A DNA stretch of 64,000 bases, from positions 3,844,001-3,908,000 of the forward strand of contig NZ_CP180351.1 of assembly GCF_048006345.1 (NCBI RefSeq). Direction: 5' to 3'. Source of the stretch: Marivita sp030148515. Lineage in GTDB: Bacteria; Pseudomonadota; Alphaproteobacteria; Rhodobacterales; Rhodobacteraceae. This document shows, piece by piece, positions 42,101 through 49,147 of the stretch. Each line of letters starts with the position of its first letter. Within the stretch, counting starts at the first letter, position 1. Under the pieces are notes generated by a model. That model was not told where the DNA came from, did not search any database, and saw only the letters and a list, made by a program, of their open reading frames with translations. A program made the position numbers and the translations under genes.

Positions 42101-43660
42101 GTGACGCTGATTTCACCGCCGCCGCACCATGACATCTATTCGATCGAAGACCTTGCGCAGCTGATCTACGACCTCAAGCAGATCAACCCGCGCTGCAAGG
42201 TGACGGTCAAGCTGGTGGCGTCCTCTGGTGTTGGCACGATTGCGGCCGGTGTTGCGAAAGCCAAGGCGGACGTGATCCTGATTTCCGGTCACAACGGTGG
42301 CACCGGTGCGTCGCCCGCGACCTCGATCAAGTACGCGGGTCTGCCGTGGGAGATGGGTCTGACCGAGGCGCATCAGGTTCTGTCGATGAACAAGCTGCGG
42401 GATCGTGTGACCCTGCGGACCGATGGTGGCCTGCGCACTGGGCGTGACATTGTCATGGCGGCGATGCTGGGTGCTGAGGAATACGGCATCGGCACTGCGG
42501 CGCTGATCGCGATGGGCTGTATCATGGTGCGGCAGTGCCAGTCGAACACCTGCCCGGTCGGTGTCTGTACGCAGGACGAATCCCTGCGGGCCAAGTTCAC
42601 CGGCAACGCGGACAAGGTGGTGAACCTGATTACCTTCTACGCGCAGGAAGTACGGGATGTGCTGGCGTCGATTGGTGCGCGGTCGCTGGAAGAGGTGATC
42701 GGCCGGGCCGATCTGCTGAGCCAGGTCAGCCGTGGGTCGGATCACCTTGACGATCTCGACCTCAACCCGCTGCTGATCCGCGTCGATGGGTCGGACGACA
42801 TCGTCTATGACCGCAACCGCCCGCGCAATCCGGTGCCGGATACGCTCGACGCGGAAATCGTGCGCGATGCGGCGCGGTTCCTTGAGGATGGTGAGAAGAT
42901 GCAGCTGTCCTACGCGGTGCAGAACACGCACCGGACCGTGGGCACACGCACCTCATCGCATATCGTCCGCAAGTTCGGCATGCGCAACGCGCTGCAACCG
43001 AACCACCTGACCGTCAAGCTGACCGGCTCTGCGGGCCAGTCGCTGGGCGCGTTTGCTGCTCCGGGCCTCAAGCTCGAAGTGTCGGGCGATGCCAACGACT
43101 ACGTCGGTAAGGGCCTGTCAGGCGGCACCATCGTGGTGCGTCCGCCGATGATGTCGCCGCTTGTGGCTGCTCAGAACACGATCATTGGCAACACGGTGCT
43201 TTACGGTGCCACCGATGGCTACCTCTTTGCCGCAGGTCGCGCGGGCGAGCGTTTCGCGGTGCGGAACTCGGGTGCGAAAGTGGTGGTTGAGGGCTGCGGG
43301 TCGAACGGCTGTGAATACATGACCGGCGGTGTTGCAGTGATCCTTGGCGATATCGGTGCCAACTTCGGTGCGGGTATGACCGGTGGCATGGCCTATCTCT
43401 ACGATCCCGAAGGCAAAGCGCAGGCGCTTATGAACCCTGAGAGCATTGTGACCTGCCCGGTGACGGTGGATCACTGGATCGACCAGTTGAAGGGCCTGAT
43501 CGAGCGTCATGCCGAGGAAACCATGAGCCGCAAGGCGCAGGACATCCTGCAGCATTGGGACCTTGAACTGGGCAACTTCATGCAGGTCTGCCCGAAAGAG
43601 ATGCTGGACAAGATCAGCCATCCTCTGGGCATCGAAAAGAAAGCGGTTCCTGCCGAATAA
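39122..43660 (+). CDS. gltB: glutamate synthase (NADPH) large subunit
   Basis: This 1512-residue enzyme makes two glutamates from glutamine and 2-oxoglutarate. The N-terminal Ntn glutaminase follows a propeptide of about 33 residues, with nucleophile Cys34 in HSSCGVGLVV. The central and FMN-binding synthase domain includes GGLRTGRDIVMAAMLGAEEYG, the [3Fe-4S] motif CIMVRQCQSNTCPVGVC, and a C-terminal GXGXG beta-helix domain (GKGLSGGTIVV, GGVAVILGDIGANFGAGM). GAGGAG lies before the start, and a strong terminator follows at 43684. Confidence 0.97.
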   Translation: MTKYDADWVAAEEAKRKWMAENGLYSEEDEHSSCGVGLVVSLDGKPSRKVVEAGIDALKAIWHRGAVDADGKTGDGAGIHVQIPAPFFYDQIERTGHKPRKDELMAVGQVFLPRTDFGAQETCRTIVETEVLRMGYYIYGWRHVPVSVDCLGEKANATRPEIEQILISNSKGVDEETFERELYVIRRRIEKAAAAVGIGQLYIASLSCRSIIYKGMMLAEQVAEFYPDLQYTRFESAFAIYHQRYSTNTFPQWWLAQPFRMLAHNGEINTLKGNVNWMKSHEIRMASSAFGDMAEDIKPIIANGASDSAALDAVFEVLVRAGRNAPMAKTMLVPESWSKQAIELPEAWRDMYSYCNSVMEPWDGPAALAMTDGRWVCAGLDRNGLRPMRYVVTGDGLLIAGSEAGMVPIDEGTVREKGALGPGQLLAVDMQEGKLYHDVEIKNKLAASQPFGEWVGKINELDEELAKVTETPMFEGAELRRRQIAAGYTIEELEQVLAPMAEDGKEVVASMGDDTPSAVLSKKYRPLSHYFRQNFSQVTNPPIDSLREYRVMSLKTRFGNLKNVLDESSAQTEILVLDSPFVGNAQFKELANHFNAGLCEIDCTFPANGEQGALQVALERIRSEAEDAVRSGAGHITLTDEYCGEGKVAMPMILATSAVHSHLTRKGLRTFCSINVRSAECIDPHYFAVLIGAGATVVNAYLAEDSLADRIKRGLLDLTLTEAVAKYREAVDQGLLKIMSKMGISVISSYRGGLNFEAVGLSRAMCAEYFPGMLSRISGIGLNGLQRKAEEIHALGFRGGQDVLPIGGFYKARKSGETHAWGAQTMHLMQMACNKASYEIWKTYSKAMQANPPIHLRDLLAIKPLGEPIPLEQVESITSIRKRFVTPGMSLGALSPEAHKTLNVAMNRIGAKSDSGEGGEDPAHFVPEPNGDNPSAKIKQVASGRFGVTAEYLNQCEELEIKVAQGAKPGEGGQLPGMKVTDLIARLRHSTKGVTLISPPPHHDIYSIEDLAQLIYDLKQINPRCKVTVKLVASSGVGTIAAGVAKAKADVILISGHNGGTGASPATSIKYAGLPWEMGLTEAHQVLSMNKLRDRVTLRTDGGLRTGRDIVMAAMLGAEEYGIGTAALIAMGCIMVRQCQSNTCPVGVCTQDESLRAKFTGNADKVVNLITFYAQEVRDVLASIGARSLEEVIGRADLLSQVSRGSDHLDDLDLNPLLIRVDGSDDIVYDRNRPRNPVPDTLDAEIVRDAARFLEDGEKMQLSYAVQNTHRTVGTRTSSHIVRKFGMRNALQPNHLTVKLTGSAGQSLGAFAAPGLKLEVSGDANDYVGKGLSGGTIVVRPPMMSPLVAAQNTIIGNTVLYGATDGYLFAAGRAGERFAVRNSGAKVVVEGCGSNGCEYMTGGVAVILGDIGANFGAGMTGGMAYLYDPEGKAQALMNPESIVTCPVTVDHWIDQLKGLIERHAEETMSRKAQDILQHWDLELGNFMQVCPKEMLDKISHPLGIEKKAVPAE

Positions 43661-43683
43661 GGGCGGACTTTCGCAAAATTCAG

Positions 43684-43718
43684 CGACCCGGCCCTGTGGC
43701 CGGGTCGTTTGCGTTTTT
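43684..43718 (+). terminator. terminator of the gltD-GFA-GFA-gltB unit
   Basis: A perfect 10-bp stem, CGACCCGGCC/GGCCGGGTCG with loop CTGT (43684-43707), is followed by TTTGCGTTTTT. It lies 23 bp after the gltB stop. Confidence 0.88.
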
Positions 43719-43810
43719 GGGGATTGATTACGTATTGGCGACAAAAACGAGCCTCAATACGGCCCAATTGCCCCTCTATGCCGATCCCGACCCAGTACGG
43801 AGTTCGGGAC

Positions 43811-45931
43811 ATGGAAACACTGCAGAACTTTATCGCAGCGACGCTTGATGCGCCCTTCGATTTCAATGTTCGGTACTCCATTTTCTACCTGACCTGCACG
43901 GTTCTGATCGCCTTTGGCATCTGGAAATACCGGGGCAGTCCGGGCACGTTCACCTCTTGGCTGTTGCCGAAAGAGGTGTACCGGCACCGCTCCAACCTGC
44001 TGGATATCAAGCTGTTTTTCGCATCGCGCTTTTTCGCCGTATTGGGCGTGTTTGGTGCGGTGTTCTTTCCGACAACGGTCGCCTACGGGCTTCTGGCGCA
44101 ATTCGGTGGTGCCGATTACGCGCCGCCTGAAACCACATGGATGCGCATCGCTGCCGTTACCCTGATCGTCGTGGTCGTCAGCGACTTCTGCAAATACTGG
44201 GCACACCGCGCGCATCATGAATGGCGCGCGCTTTGGCCGTTCCATGCGGTACATCATTCGGCGGATGTGCTGACGCCTTTGACGGTGCAGCGGGTTCATC
44301 CGCTGGAGCCAATGATCAATTCGCTGTTGATGACGCTTTTCGTCGGCATCGCGCAGGGTTTGGCGCTCTACTTCCTTGTTGGTGAGTTGAGCATGGTCAC
44401 CATTGGCGGCGCCAACGCTGTCTATTTCCTGTTCCATACGCTCGGGTCGAACTTCCGTCACAGCCATATCTGGATCAGCTATGGCCGGGTGATGGAGCAC
44501 ATCCTGATCTCGCCTGCCCAGCACCAGATTCACCACTCGGTTGCCGTCAAACACCATGACAAGAACTACGGGTCGATCTTTGCGGTCTGGGACTGGATGT
44601 TTGGCACGCTTTACGTTCCCGAAAGCTACGAGGACCTGACCTTTGGCGTGTCCGATGCCAAGGGCCAACGCCGCGAGCAACCTTATGAGACCCTTGGCGC
44701 CGCCTTGTTCAAACCTTTTGTGGAAAGCGCACAGAACGTTCTTGGCATGGTGCGGAAGGGACGGCCAGCCGCAACCGAAACCGTGGGTACCGCACGCATG
44801 AGCCAAGGGTTTTCGCTTTGGCTGGATGCTCTGCGGGCCGGGGCCGCGTTGACGGTGCTGTTCGGACATATGGCGCATACGCGCTTTACCGGCGGCGATT
44901 ATCAGTTCCTGCGCGATTGGAACGTGGCCAGCGATGCGGTTGCCGTGTTCTTTGTCCTGTCGGGTGTGGTCATTGCCTATGCTGCGCAGCGCGACGGAAC
45001 ATTGGGACGCTATGCGTTCAACCGGATCACACGGATCATGTCGGTGTTGATCCCGGCTTTGATGCTGACGCTGGTCTTTGATGCGGTTGGCACAGCCAAG
45101 GATATATCGGCCTATCAAGCGCCCTATTATCAGGACGTGCCGCTGGGCGAATTCTTCTGGCGCGGCCTGACGCTCACCAATCTTTGGACCGGAACCGGAG
45201 ACTGGGTGCGCCTTGGCAGCAACGGTCCGATCTGGTCGCTGAGTTACGAGGTGGCGTTCTATCTGATCTTCGGCGCGGTGCTGTTCTTGAAAGGTGTTCA
45301 GCGCATCGCGGTCTTGCTGCTGCTGGTTCTTCTGGTGGGCGTGCCAGCCTTGGCGTTGCTGCCCGCGTGGTGGGTCGGCGTCTGGGTCTGGCGGCATGCG
45401 ACGGTGCTGACCGATGGCCACGGGCGCGGGCGCGCTTGGGTGCTTGCAGTGGGCAGCGTTGTCGCGCTGGTGATGATGAAGATGTCATCGATCCCTGCCG
45501 ATCTGGAAAGCTTTACCGCGCGCTTGCTTGCGCCGCATGACCACCACGCGATTCTTGTCTATTCGAACGAGGTGCTTTGGAACACGGTGATCGCGCTGTG
45601 CCTCGCGCTGCATCTGGTGGGCGTGCGGTATCTGGCCGACACGTGGCCGGAACGGACCGAAGGCGGTATTGCCAAAACGGTGCGTTGGGTCGCGGGCGGC
45701 AGTTTCTCGCTCTACCTGGTGCATTACCCGACGCTGCATCTGCTCGATGCAACGCTGCCGGAAACCTTGCCGGCCTATAACCTCGTGTTCCTGCTGCTGA
45801 CGCTGTCGATTTGTTTCGGATTTGCCGCGCTCTTTGAACGTCCCATCCGCCAGTATCGCGCGATTCTTGTCAGAACGTGGGAGCGTCTCGCACCGCATGT
45901 CCCAGTGATGAATCGGAGGTCCGTGTCATGA
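43811..45931 (+). CDS. fatty-acid-hydroxylase/sterol-desaturase domain fused to acyltransferase-3 domain
   Basis: This 706-residue membrane protein carries two catalytic units. Residues about 20-285 are a di-iron hydroxylase of the sterol desaturase superfamily: HRAHH (132-136), HAVHH (145-149) and HQIHH (238-242), set among four to five helices. Residues about 333-695 are an OafA/YrhL-like acyltransferase-3: SLWLDALRAGAALTVLFGH with the typical Arg342 and His353, then FFVLSGVVIAY and many helices. The fusion suggests that a lipid is hydroxylated and the new hydroxyl then acylated, but the substrate is unknown. The ATG at 43811 is chosen because GGAG is eight bases upstream; an ATG at 43778 is possible. 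It stands alone after gltB. Confidence 0.85.
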   Translation: METLQNFIAATLDAPFDFNVRYSIFYLTCTVLIAFGIWKYRGSPGTFTSWLLPKEVYRHRSNLLDIKLFFASRFFAVLGVFGAVFFPTTVAYGLLAQFGGADYAPPETTWMRIAAVTLIVVVVSDFCKYWAHRAHHEWRALWPFHAVHHSADVLTPLTVQRVHPLEPMINSLLMTLFVGIAQGLALYFLVGELSMVTIGGANAVYFLFHTLGSNFRHSHIWISYGRVMEHILISPAQHQIHHSVAVKHHDKNYGSIFAVWDWMFGTLYVPESYEDLTFGVSDAKGQRREQPYETLGAALFKPFVESAQNVLGMVRKGRPAATETVGTARMSQGFSLWLDALRAGAALTVLFGHMAHTRFTGGDYQFLRDWNVASDAVAVFFVLSGVVIAYAAQRDGTLGRYAFNRITRIMSVLIPALMLTLVFDAVGTAKDISAYQAPYYQDVPLGEFFWRGLTLTNLWTGTGDWVRLGSNGPIWSLSYEVAFYLIFGAVLFLKGVQRIAVLLLLVLLVGVPALALLPAWWVGVWVWRHATVLTDGHGRGRAWVLAVGSVVALVMMKMSSIPADLESFTARLLAPHDHHAILVYSNEVLWNTVIALCLALHLVGVRYLADTWPERTEGGIAKTVRWVAGGSFSLYLVHYPTLHLLDATLPETLPAYNLVFLLLTLSICFGFAALFERPIRQYRAILVRTWERLAPHVPVMNRRSVS

Positions 45932-45936
45932 GCGAT

Positions 45937-46284
45937 TCAAGTTGCAAAGGCTGCAAGAACGCCCAGAACGGCGGGTGCGCCCGCGCCAAGGCAGGTCAGC
46001 CCATATTTCCAGTCTCGGTTCTGACCGGTGATCCGCAGCAGTCCACCCATCGCAAGGCCAAGACCGATCATGAGCGCCGGAAGGGCGATCGCGCCCCCCA
46101 GCGCGATTGAGAGCCAAGGCTCAACGAGACCTGTCTGAACCAGAAGCCATAGCGTCAGCGCGGCAACAGCGGCCACGGCACACAGACCGACGCCCTGCAC
46201 CAAAGCTTGTTGTGCAAGCGTAAAGGCGGAGGCCAACCAAAGGCTGCACAAATAGAAGCCAAGAAGCGCGAGAACGAGAAGCAT
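45937..46284 (-). CDS. small hydrophobic membrane protein, unknown function
   Basis: This 115-residue frame encodes four predicted helices (LLVLALLGFYLCSLWLASAF, VGLCAVAAVAALTLWLL, LSIALGGAIALPALMIGLGL, CLGAGAPAVLGVLAAFA). The sustained hydrophobicity argues that it is real rather than an antisense shadow. The start is uncertain: ATG at 46284 is preferred, and a GTG at 46359 would add 25 residues. It converges on the hydroxylase-acyltransferase gene with a 5-bp gap and is divergent from mtgA. No family recognised. Confidence 0.55.
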   Translation of the reverse strand: MLLVLALLGFYLCSLWLASAFTLAQQALVQGVGLCAVAAVAALTLWLLVQTGLVEPWLSIALGGAIALPALMIGLGLAMGGLLRITGQNRDWKYGLTCLGAGAPAVLGVLAAFAT

Positions 46285-46414
46285 GCTCTGGGTCTTGTGC
46301 GATATCGGGCAAAAGTAAACCAGTTTCACCAAGTTGCCATTCTGTGGCCCAGCTTGCACCGGATTCTGCGATTACCCGCGATGACGGACAAGACCAGAGG
46401 GGATGTTTTCTTGC

Positions 46415-47227
46415 ATGGCAGTTGCGCCTAATGTGCCTGCGATGGCAGGCGGAAAACCCAAACCCACACCGCAACAGGGGCCTCGGCTGGACAAGCCGAA
46501 GTCCAAGCGGACGCGTGCCCGCAAGGAACCCGGCGTGGTCGACAAGATCCTCGCCCCGTATCGCTGGCTGGTAAAATGGGGTTTCCGCACGGGTCTGGCG
46601 CTGATCGTTCTGGTTTTGGGGATTGTTGGCCTCTTTGGCATTGTGAATCCGCCGACGACCCACACGATGTGGTCCGAGGGGCGCCGTTTGGGGGTGCCCG
46701 TGGATCAGGTCTGGGTCGATGCCGAGCAGATCGCACCAGTGATGTTCCGCTCTGCCGTGGCGGCGGAAGACGCAAATTTCTGTCTGCACTGGGGCTTTGA
46801 TGTAGACGCCATTCAGGCCGCCATCGAAGCAGGCGGCGCGCGGGGCGCCTCGACGATTTCGCAGCAGGTCGTGAAGAACGTCTTTCTCTGGCAGGACCGG
46901 TCCTGGGTGCGCAAGGGCATGGAGGCGGTGCTGACGCCGGTTTCCGAGGCGATGTGGTCGAAGCGGCGTATTCTTGAGCTGTATCTGAACGTTGCCGAAT
47001 TCGACGAGGGTGTGTTTGGCGTGCAGGCTGCCGCCCAGCATTATTTCGGCGTTGATGCGGCCGATCTCAGCCCGCTTCAGGCGGCGCGGCTGGCCGCGGT
47101 TCTGCCGTCGCCCAAGACACGATCCGCCTCGAACCCGAGCAATTTCGTAGACCGCCGCGCCCGTTCGATCCGGGGTGGGGCAGAGACCATCAATCAGGAC
47201 GGTCGGGCCGCATGTTTCCAGAATTGA
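46415..47227 (+). CDS. mtgA: monofunctional peptidoglycan glycosyltransferase
   Basis: This GT51 enzyme polymerises lipid II glycan strands at the periplasmic face. A basic cytoplasmic N-terminus (KSKRTRARKEPG) precedes one membrane anchor (TGLALIVLVLGIVGLFGIV), and the GT51 motifs follow: AVAAEDANFCLHWGFD with the catalytic Glu, GASTISQQVVKNVFLW, KRRILELYLNVAEFDEGVFG and AARLAAVLPSP. It has no transpeptidase domain. Start choice is open: ATG at 46403, 46415 or 46442, with AGAGGGG just before 46403. Confidence 0.93.
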   Translation: MAVAPNVPAMAGGKPKPTPQQGPRLDKPKSKRTRARKEPGVVDKILAPYRWLVKWGFRTGLALIVLVLGIVGLFGIVNPPTTHTMWSEGRRLGVPVDQVWVDAEQIAPVMFRSAVAAEDANFCLHWGFDVDAIQAAIEAGGARGASTISQQVVKNVFLWQDRSWVRKGMEAVLTPVSEAMWSKRRILELYLNVAEFDEGVFGVQAAAQHYFGVDAADLSPLQAARLAAVLPSPKTRSASNPSNFVDRRARSIRGGAETINQDGRAACFQN

Positions 47228-47349
47228 GCCTGCTTGGGTGAGACGAAAACCGCGCGTCGGGGATTAATCCGGCTCCGGCCCATTGTATTGCGGGGCGCTT
47301 CGCGGCAATTAGAAGGGACCGATCACCCAATTTTCGAGACTCGTTTCGC

Positions 47350-48015
47350 ATGGCCAAACTCTATCATGTTCCGTTGTCGCCGTTCTGCCGCAAGGTTCGG
47401 CTGAGCCTTGCGGAAAAGAAGATCGAGTGCGAGTTGGTGGAAGAGAAATACTGGGAGAAAGACCCGGATTTCCTGCGCCGCAATCCCGCTGCGAAGGTGC
47501 CTGTTCTCAAGATCGATGGGCGGACGATGGCGGAAAGTGCGGCCATCTGCGAATATCTCGAAGAGAAATATCCCGAACCACCGCTGATGCCCCGGTCGCT
47601 GGATGCGCGCTATGAAGTGCGGCGTCTGGTGGGGTGGTTCGACGACAAGTTCCACAATGAAGTGACGTCGAAGCTGCTTTATGAGAGGGTGAACAAGAAG
47701 GTCACCAAGCAGGGTTTTCCAGACAGCGCGAACGTCAAGTCGGGGGCCAAGGCGATCAAGTATCACCTTGATTACATGGCGTGGCTTCTGGATCATCGCC
47801 GCTGGCTTGCGGGGGATACCATGACGCTTGCCGATTTCGCCGCTGCCGCGCATCTGTCGTCGCTGGACTACATCCGGGATGTCGACTGGAATCGCAGCGC
47901 CGTGGTCAAGGATTGGTACGCCAAGATCAAATCGCGCCCGGCTTTCCGGTCGATCCTGGCTGATCAGGTTCCGGGCTTCCCGCAACCGCCGCATTATGCC
48001 GATCTGGATTTCTGA
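47350..48015 (+). CDS. glutathione S-transferase family protein
   Basis: This 221-residue protein has the thioredoxin-like N-domain YHVPLSPFCRKVRLSLAEKK with a SPFCRK active-site region (Ser10/Cys13 are the candidate residues), the gamma-glutamyl contact AESAAICEYLEEKYPEP, and an all-helical C-domain including LAGDTMTLADFAAAAHLS. This is a cytosolic GST of the bacterial beta/omega-like kind; its substrate is unknown. It may be cotranscribed with queG, which begins 46 bp later beyond a perfect hairpin. Confidence 0.88.
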   Translation: MAKLYHVPLSPFCRKVRLSLAEKKIECELVEEKYWEKDPDFLRRNPAAKVPVLKIDGRTMAESAAICEYLEEKYPEPPLMPRSLDARYEVRRLVGWFDDKFHNEVTSKLLYERVNKKVTKQGFPDSANVKSGAKAIKYHLDYMAWLLDHRRWLAGDTMTLADFAAAAHLSSLDYIRDVDWNRSAVVKDWYAKIKSRPAFRSILADQVPGFPQPPHYADLDF

Positions 48016-48022
48016 GGCGGAC

Positions 48023-48046
48023 CCGATTTTTCGTCCGAAAAATCGG
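48023..48046. repeat. perfect inverted repeat between gst and queG
   Basis: CCGATTTTTCG-TC-CGAAAAATCGG has two perfect 11-base arms with a two-base centre, eight bases after the GST stop. It can work as a terminator only weakly, because no T run follows; it may be a regulator site for queG. Confidence 0.5.
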
Positions 48047-48061
48047 AACATGGGGACATGC

Positions 48062-49120
48062 ATGGACCTCACGGCCCGACTGAAAGCGCAGGCGTTGAAC
48101 GAAGGGTTCTCGGCCTGCCGCATCTGTCGCCCGTGGGATGTTTCGGAGGTTCCAGAGCGACTGCAAGCGTTTCTGGATTCAGGGTATCAAGGCCAGATGG
48201 GGTGGTTGGAAGACCGCGCGCATTGGCGCGGCGCGCCGCAAGTGCTCTGGCCAGAGGCGCAGTCGGTCATCATGTTGGCCGAGAATTACGGGCCAGAGCA
48301 TGATCCGTTGGACGTGCTTGAGCATCCCGAGCAGGCGGCGATCTCGGTCTACGCGCAGAACCGCGATTACCATGATGTGGTGAAGAAGCGGCTCAAGCGA
48401 CTGGCGCGGTGGCTGATTTCTGAGGCCGGGGGTGAGGTGAAGCTGTTTGTCGACACGGCACCCGTGCCGGAAAAGCCTTTGGGGCAGGCGGCGGGACTGG
48501 GCTGGCAAGGCAAGCACACGAACCTCGTGTCGCGCGAGTTGGGGTCTTGGTTCTTTATCGGGTCGGTGTTCACGACGCTCGATCTGACACCCGACGCGGC
48601 GGAGGTGGACCATTGCGGATCGTGTCGGGCCTGTCTGGATGTCTGCCCGACTGATGCGTTCCCAGCGCCGTATCAGTTGGACGCACGGCGTTGCATTTCC
48701 TACCTCACGATCGAGCATCATGGGCCGGTGGACGAAGACCTGCGCGGCTTGATGGGCAATCGCATCTATGGTTGCGACGATTGTCTGGCGGTCTGTCCTT
48801 GGAACAAGTTTGCCAGCCGTGCGGCTGAGGTGAAATATCACGCGCGGGAGGATCTGCTTGCGCCTGATCTGGCGGAGTTGGCGCGGCTGGACGATGCGGG
48901 GTTTCGGGAGCGGTTCTCGGGCTCTCCGATCAAGCGGATCGGGCGCAATCGGTTTGTGCGCAACGTGCTCTATGCCATCGGCAATTCGGGGTCGCCACGC
49001 CTGCGGGCTGTCGCGCAAGCCTTGGTGGAGGATCCCGACGAAACCGTGGCAGATGCGGCGCGCTGGGCCGTGATGCGACTTGCGGATGTCGCAAACACGC
49101 GGGCCGGGGCTGGCGACTAG
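48062..49120 (+). CDS. queG: epoxyqueuosine reductase
   Basis: This cobalamin-dependent enzyme performs the last step of queuosine synthesis in tRNA, reduction of epoxyqueuosine. Two ferredoxin-like clusters are encoded by CGSCRACLDVCPTDAF and CDDCLAVCPWNKF, and FVDTAPVPEKPLGQAAGLGW is the catalytic stretch. A C-terminal HEAT-like region (LRAVAQALVEDPDETVADAARWAV) follows, as is typical. It has 352 residues from the ATG at 48062, with GGGGA ahead; an ATG four codons earlier is also possible. Confidence 0.94.
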   Translation: MDLTARLKAQALNEGFSACRICRPWDVSEVPERLQAFLDSGYQGQMGWLEDRAHWRGAPQVLWPEAQSVIMLAENYGPEHDPLDVLEHPEQAAISVYAQNRDYHDVVKKRLKRLARWLISEAGGEVKLFVDTAPVPEKPLGQAAGLGWQGKHTNLVSRELGSWFFIGSVFTTLDLTPDAAEVDHCGSCRACLDVCPTDAFPAPYQLDARRCISYLTIEHHGPVDEDLRGLMGNRIYGCDDCLAVCPWNKFASRAAEVKYHAREDLLAPDLAELARLDDAGFRERFSGSPIKRIGRNRFVRNVLYAIGNSGSPRLRAVAQALVEDPDETVADAARWAVMRLADVANTRAGAGD

Positions 49121-49147
49121 TCTAGGTCAGTCGCAGGAGGCGGGTTT

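Noticed and set aside
43754..45421. 555-codon open frame on the - strand
   Set aside because: It is antisense to the hydroxylase-acyltransferase fusion, which has clear His motifs and membrane helices.
45928..46110. Cysteine-rich small frame starting MSDSSCKGCKNAQNGGC, overlapping the acyltransferase stop as ATGA
   Set aside because: It is antisense to the four-helix membrane frame at 45937-46284, whose sustained hydrophobic pattern is more convincing. The C-terminal two thirds of the small frame is low-complexity and basic, and no ribosome site precedes it.
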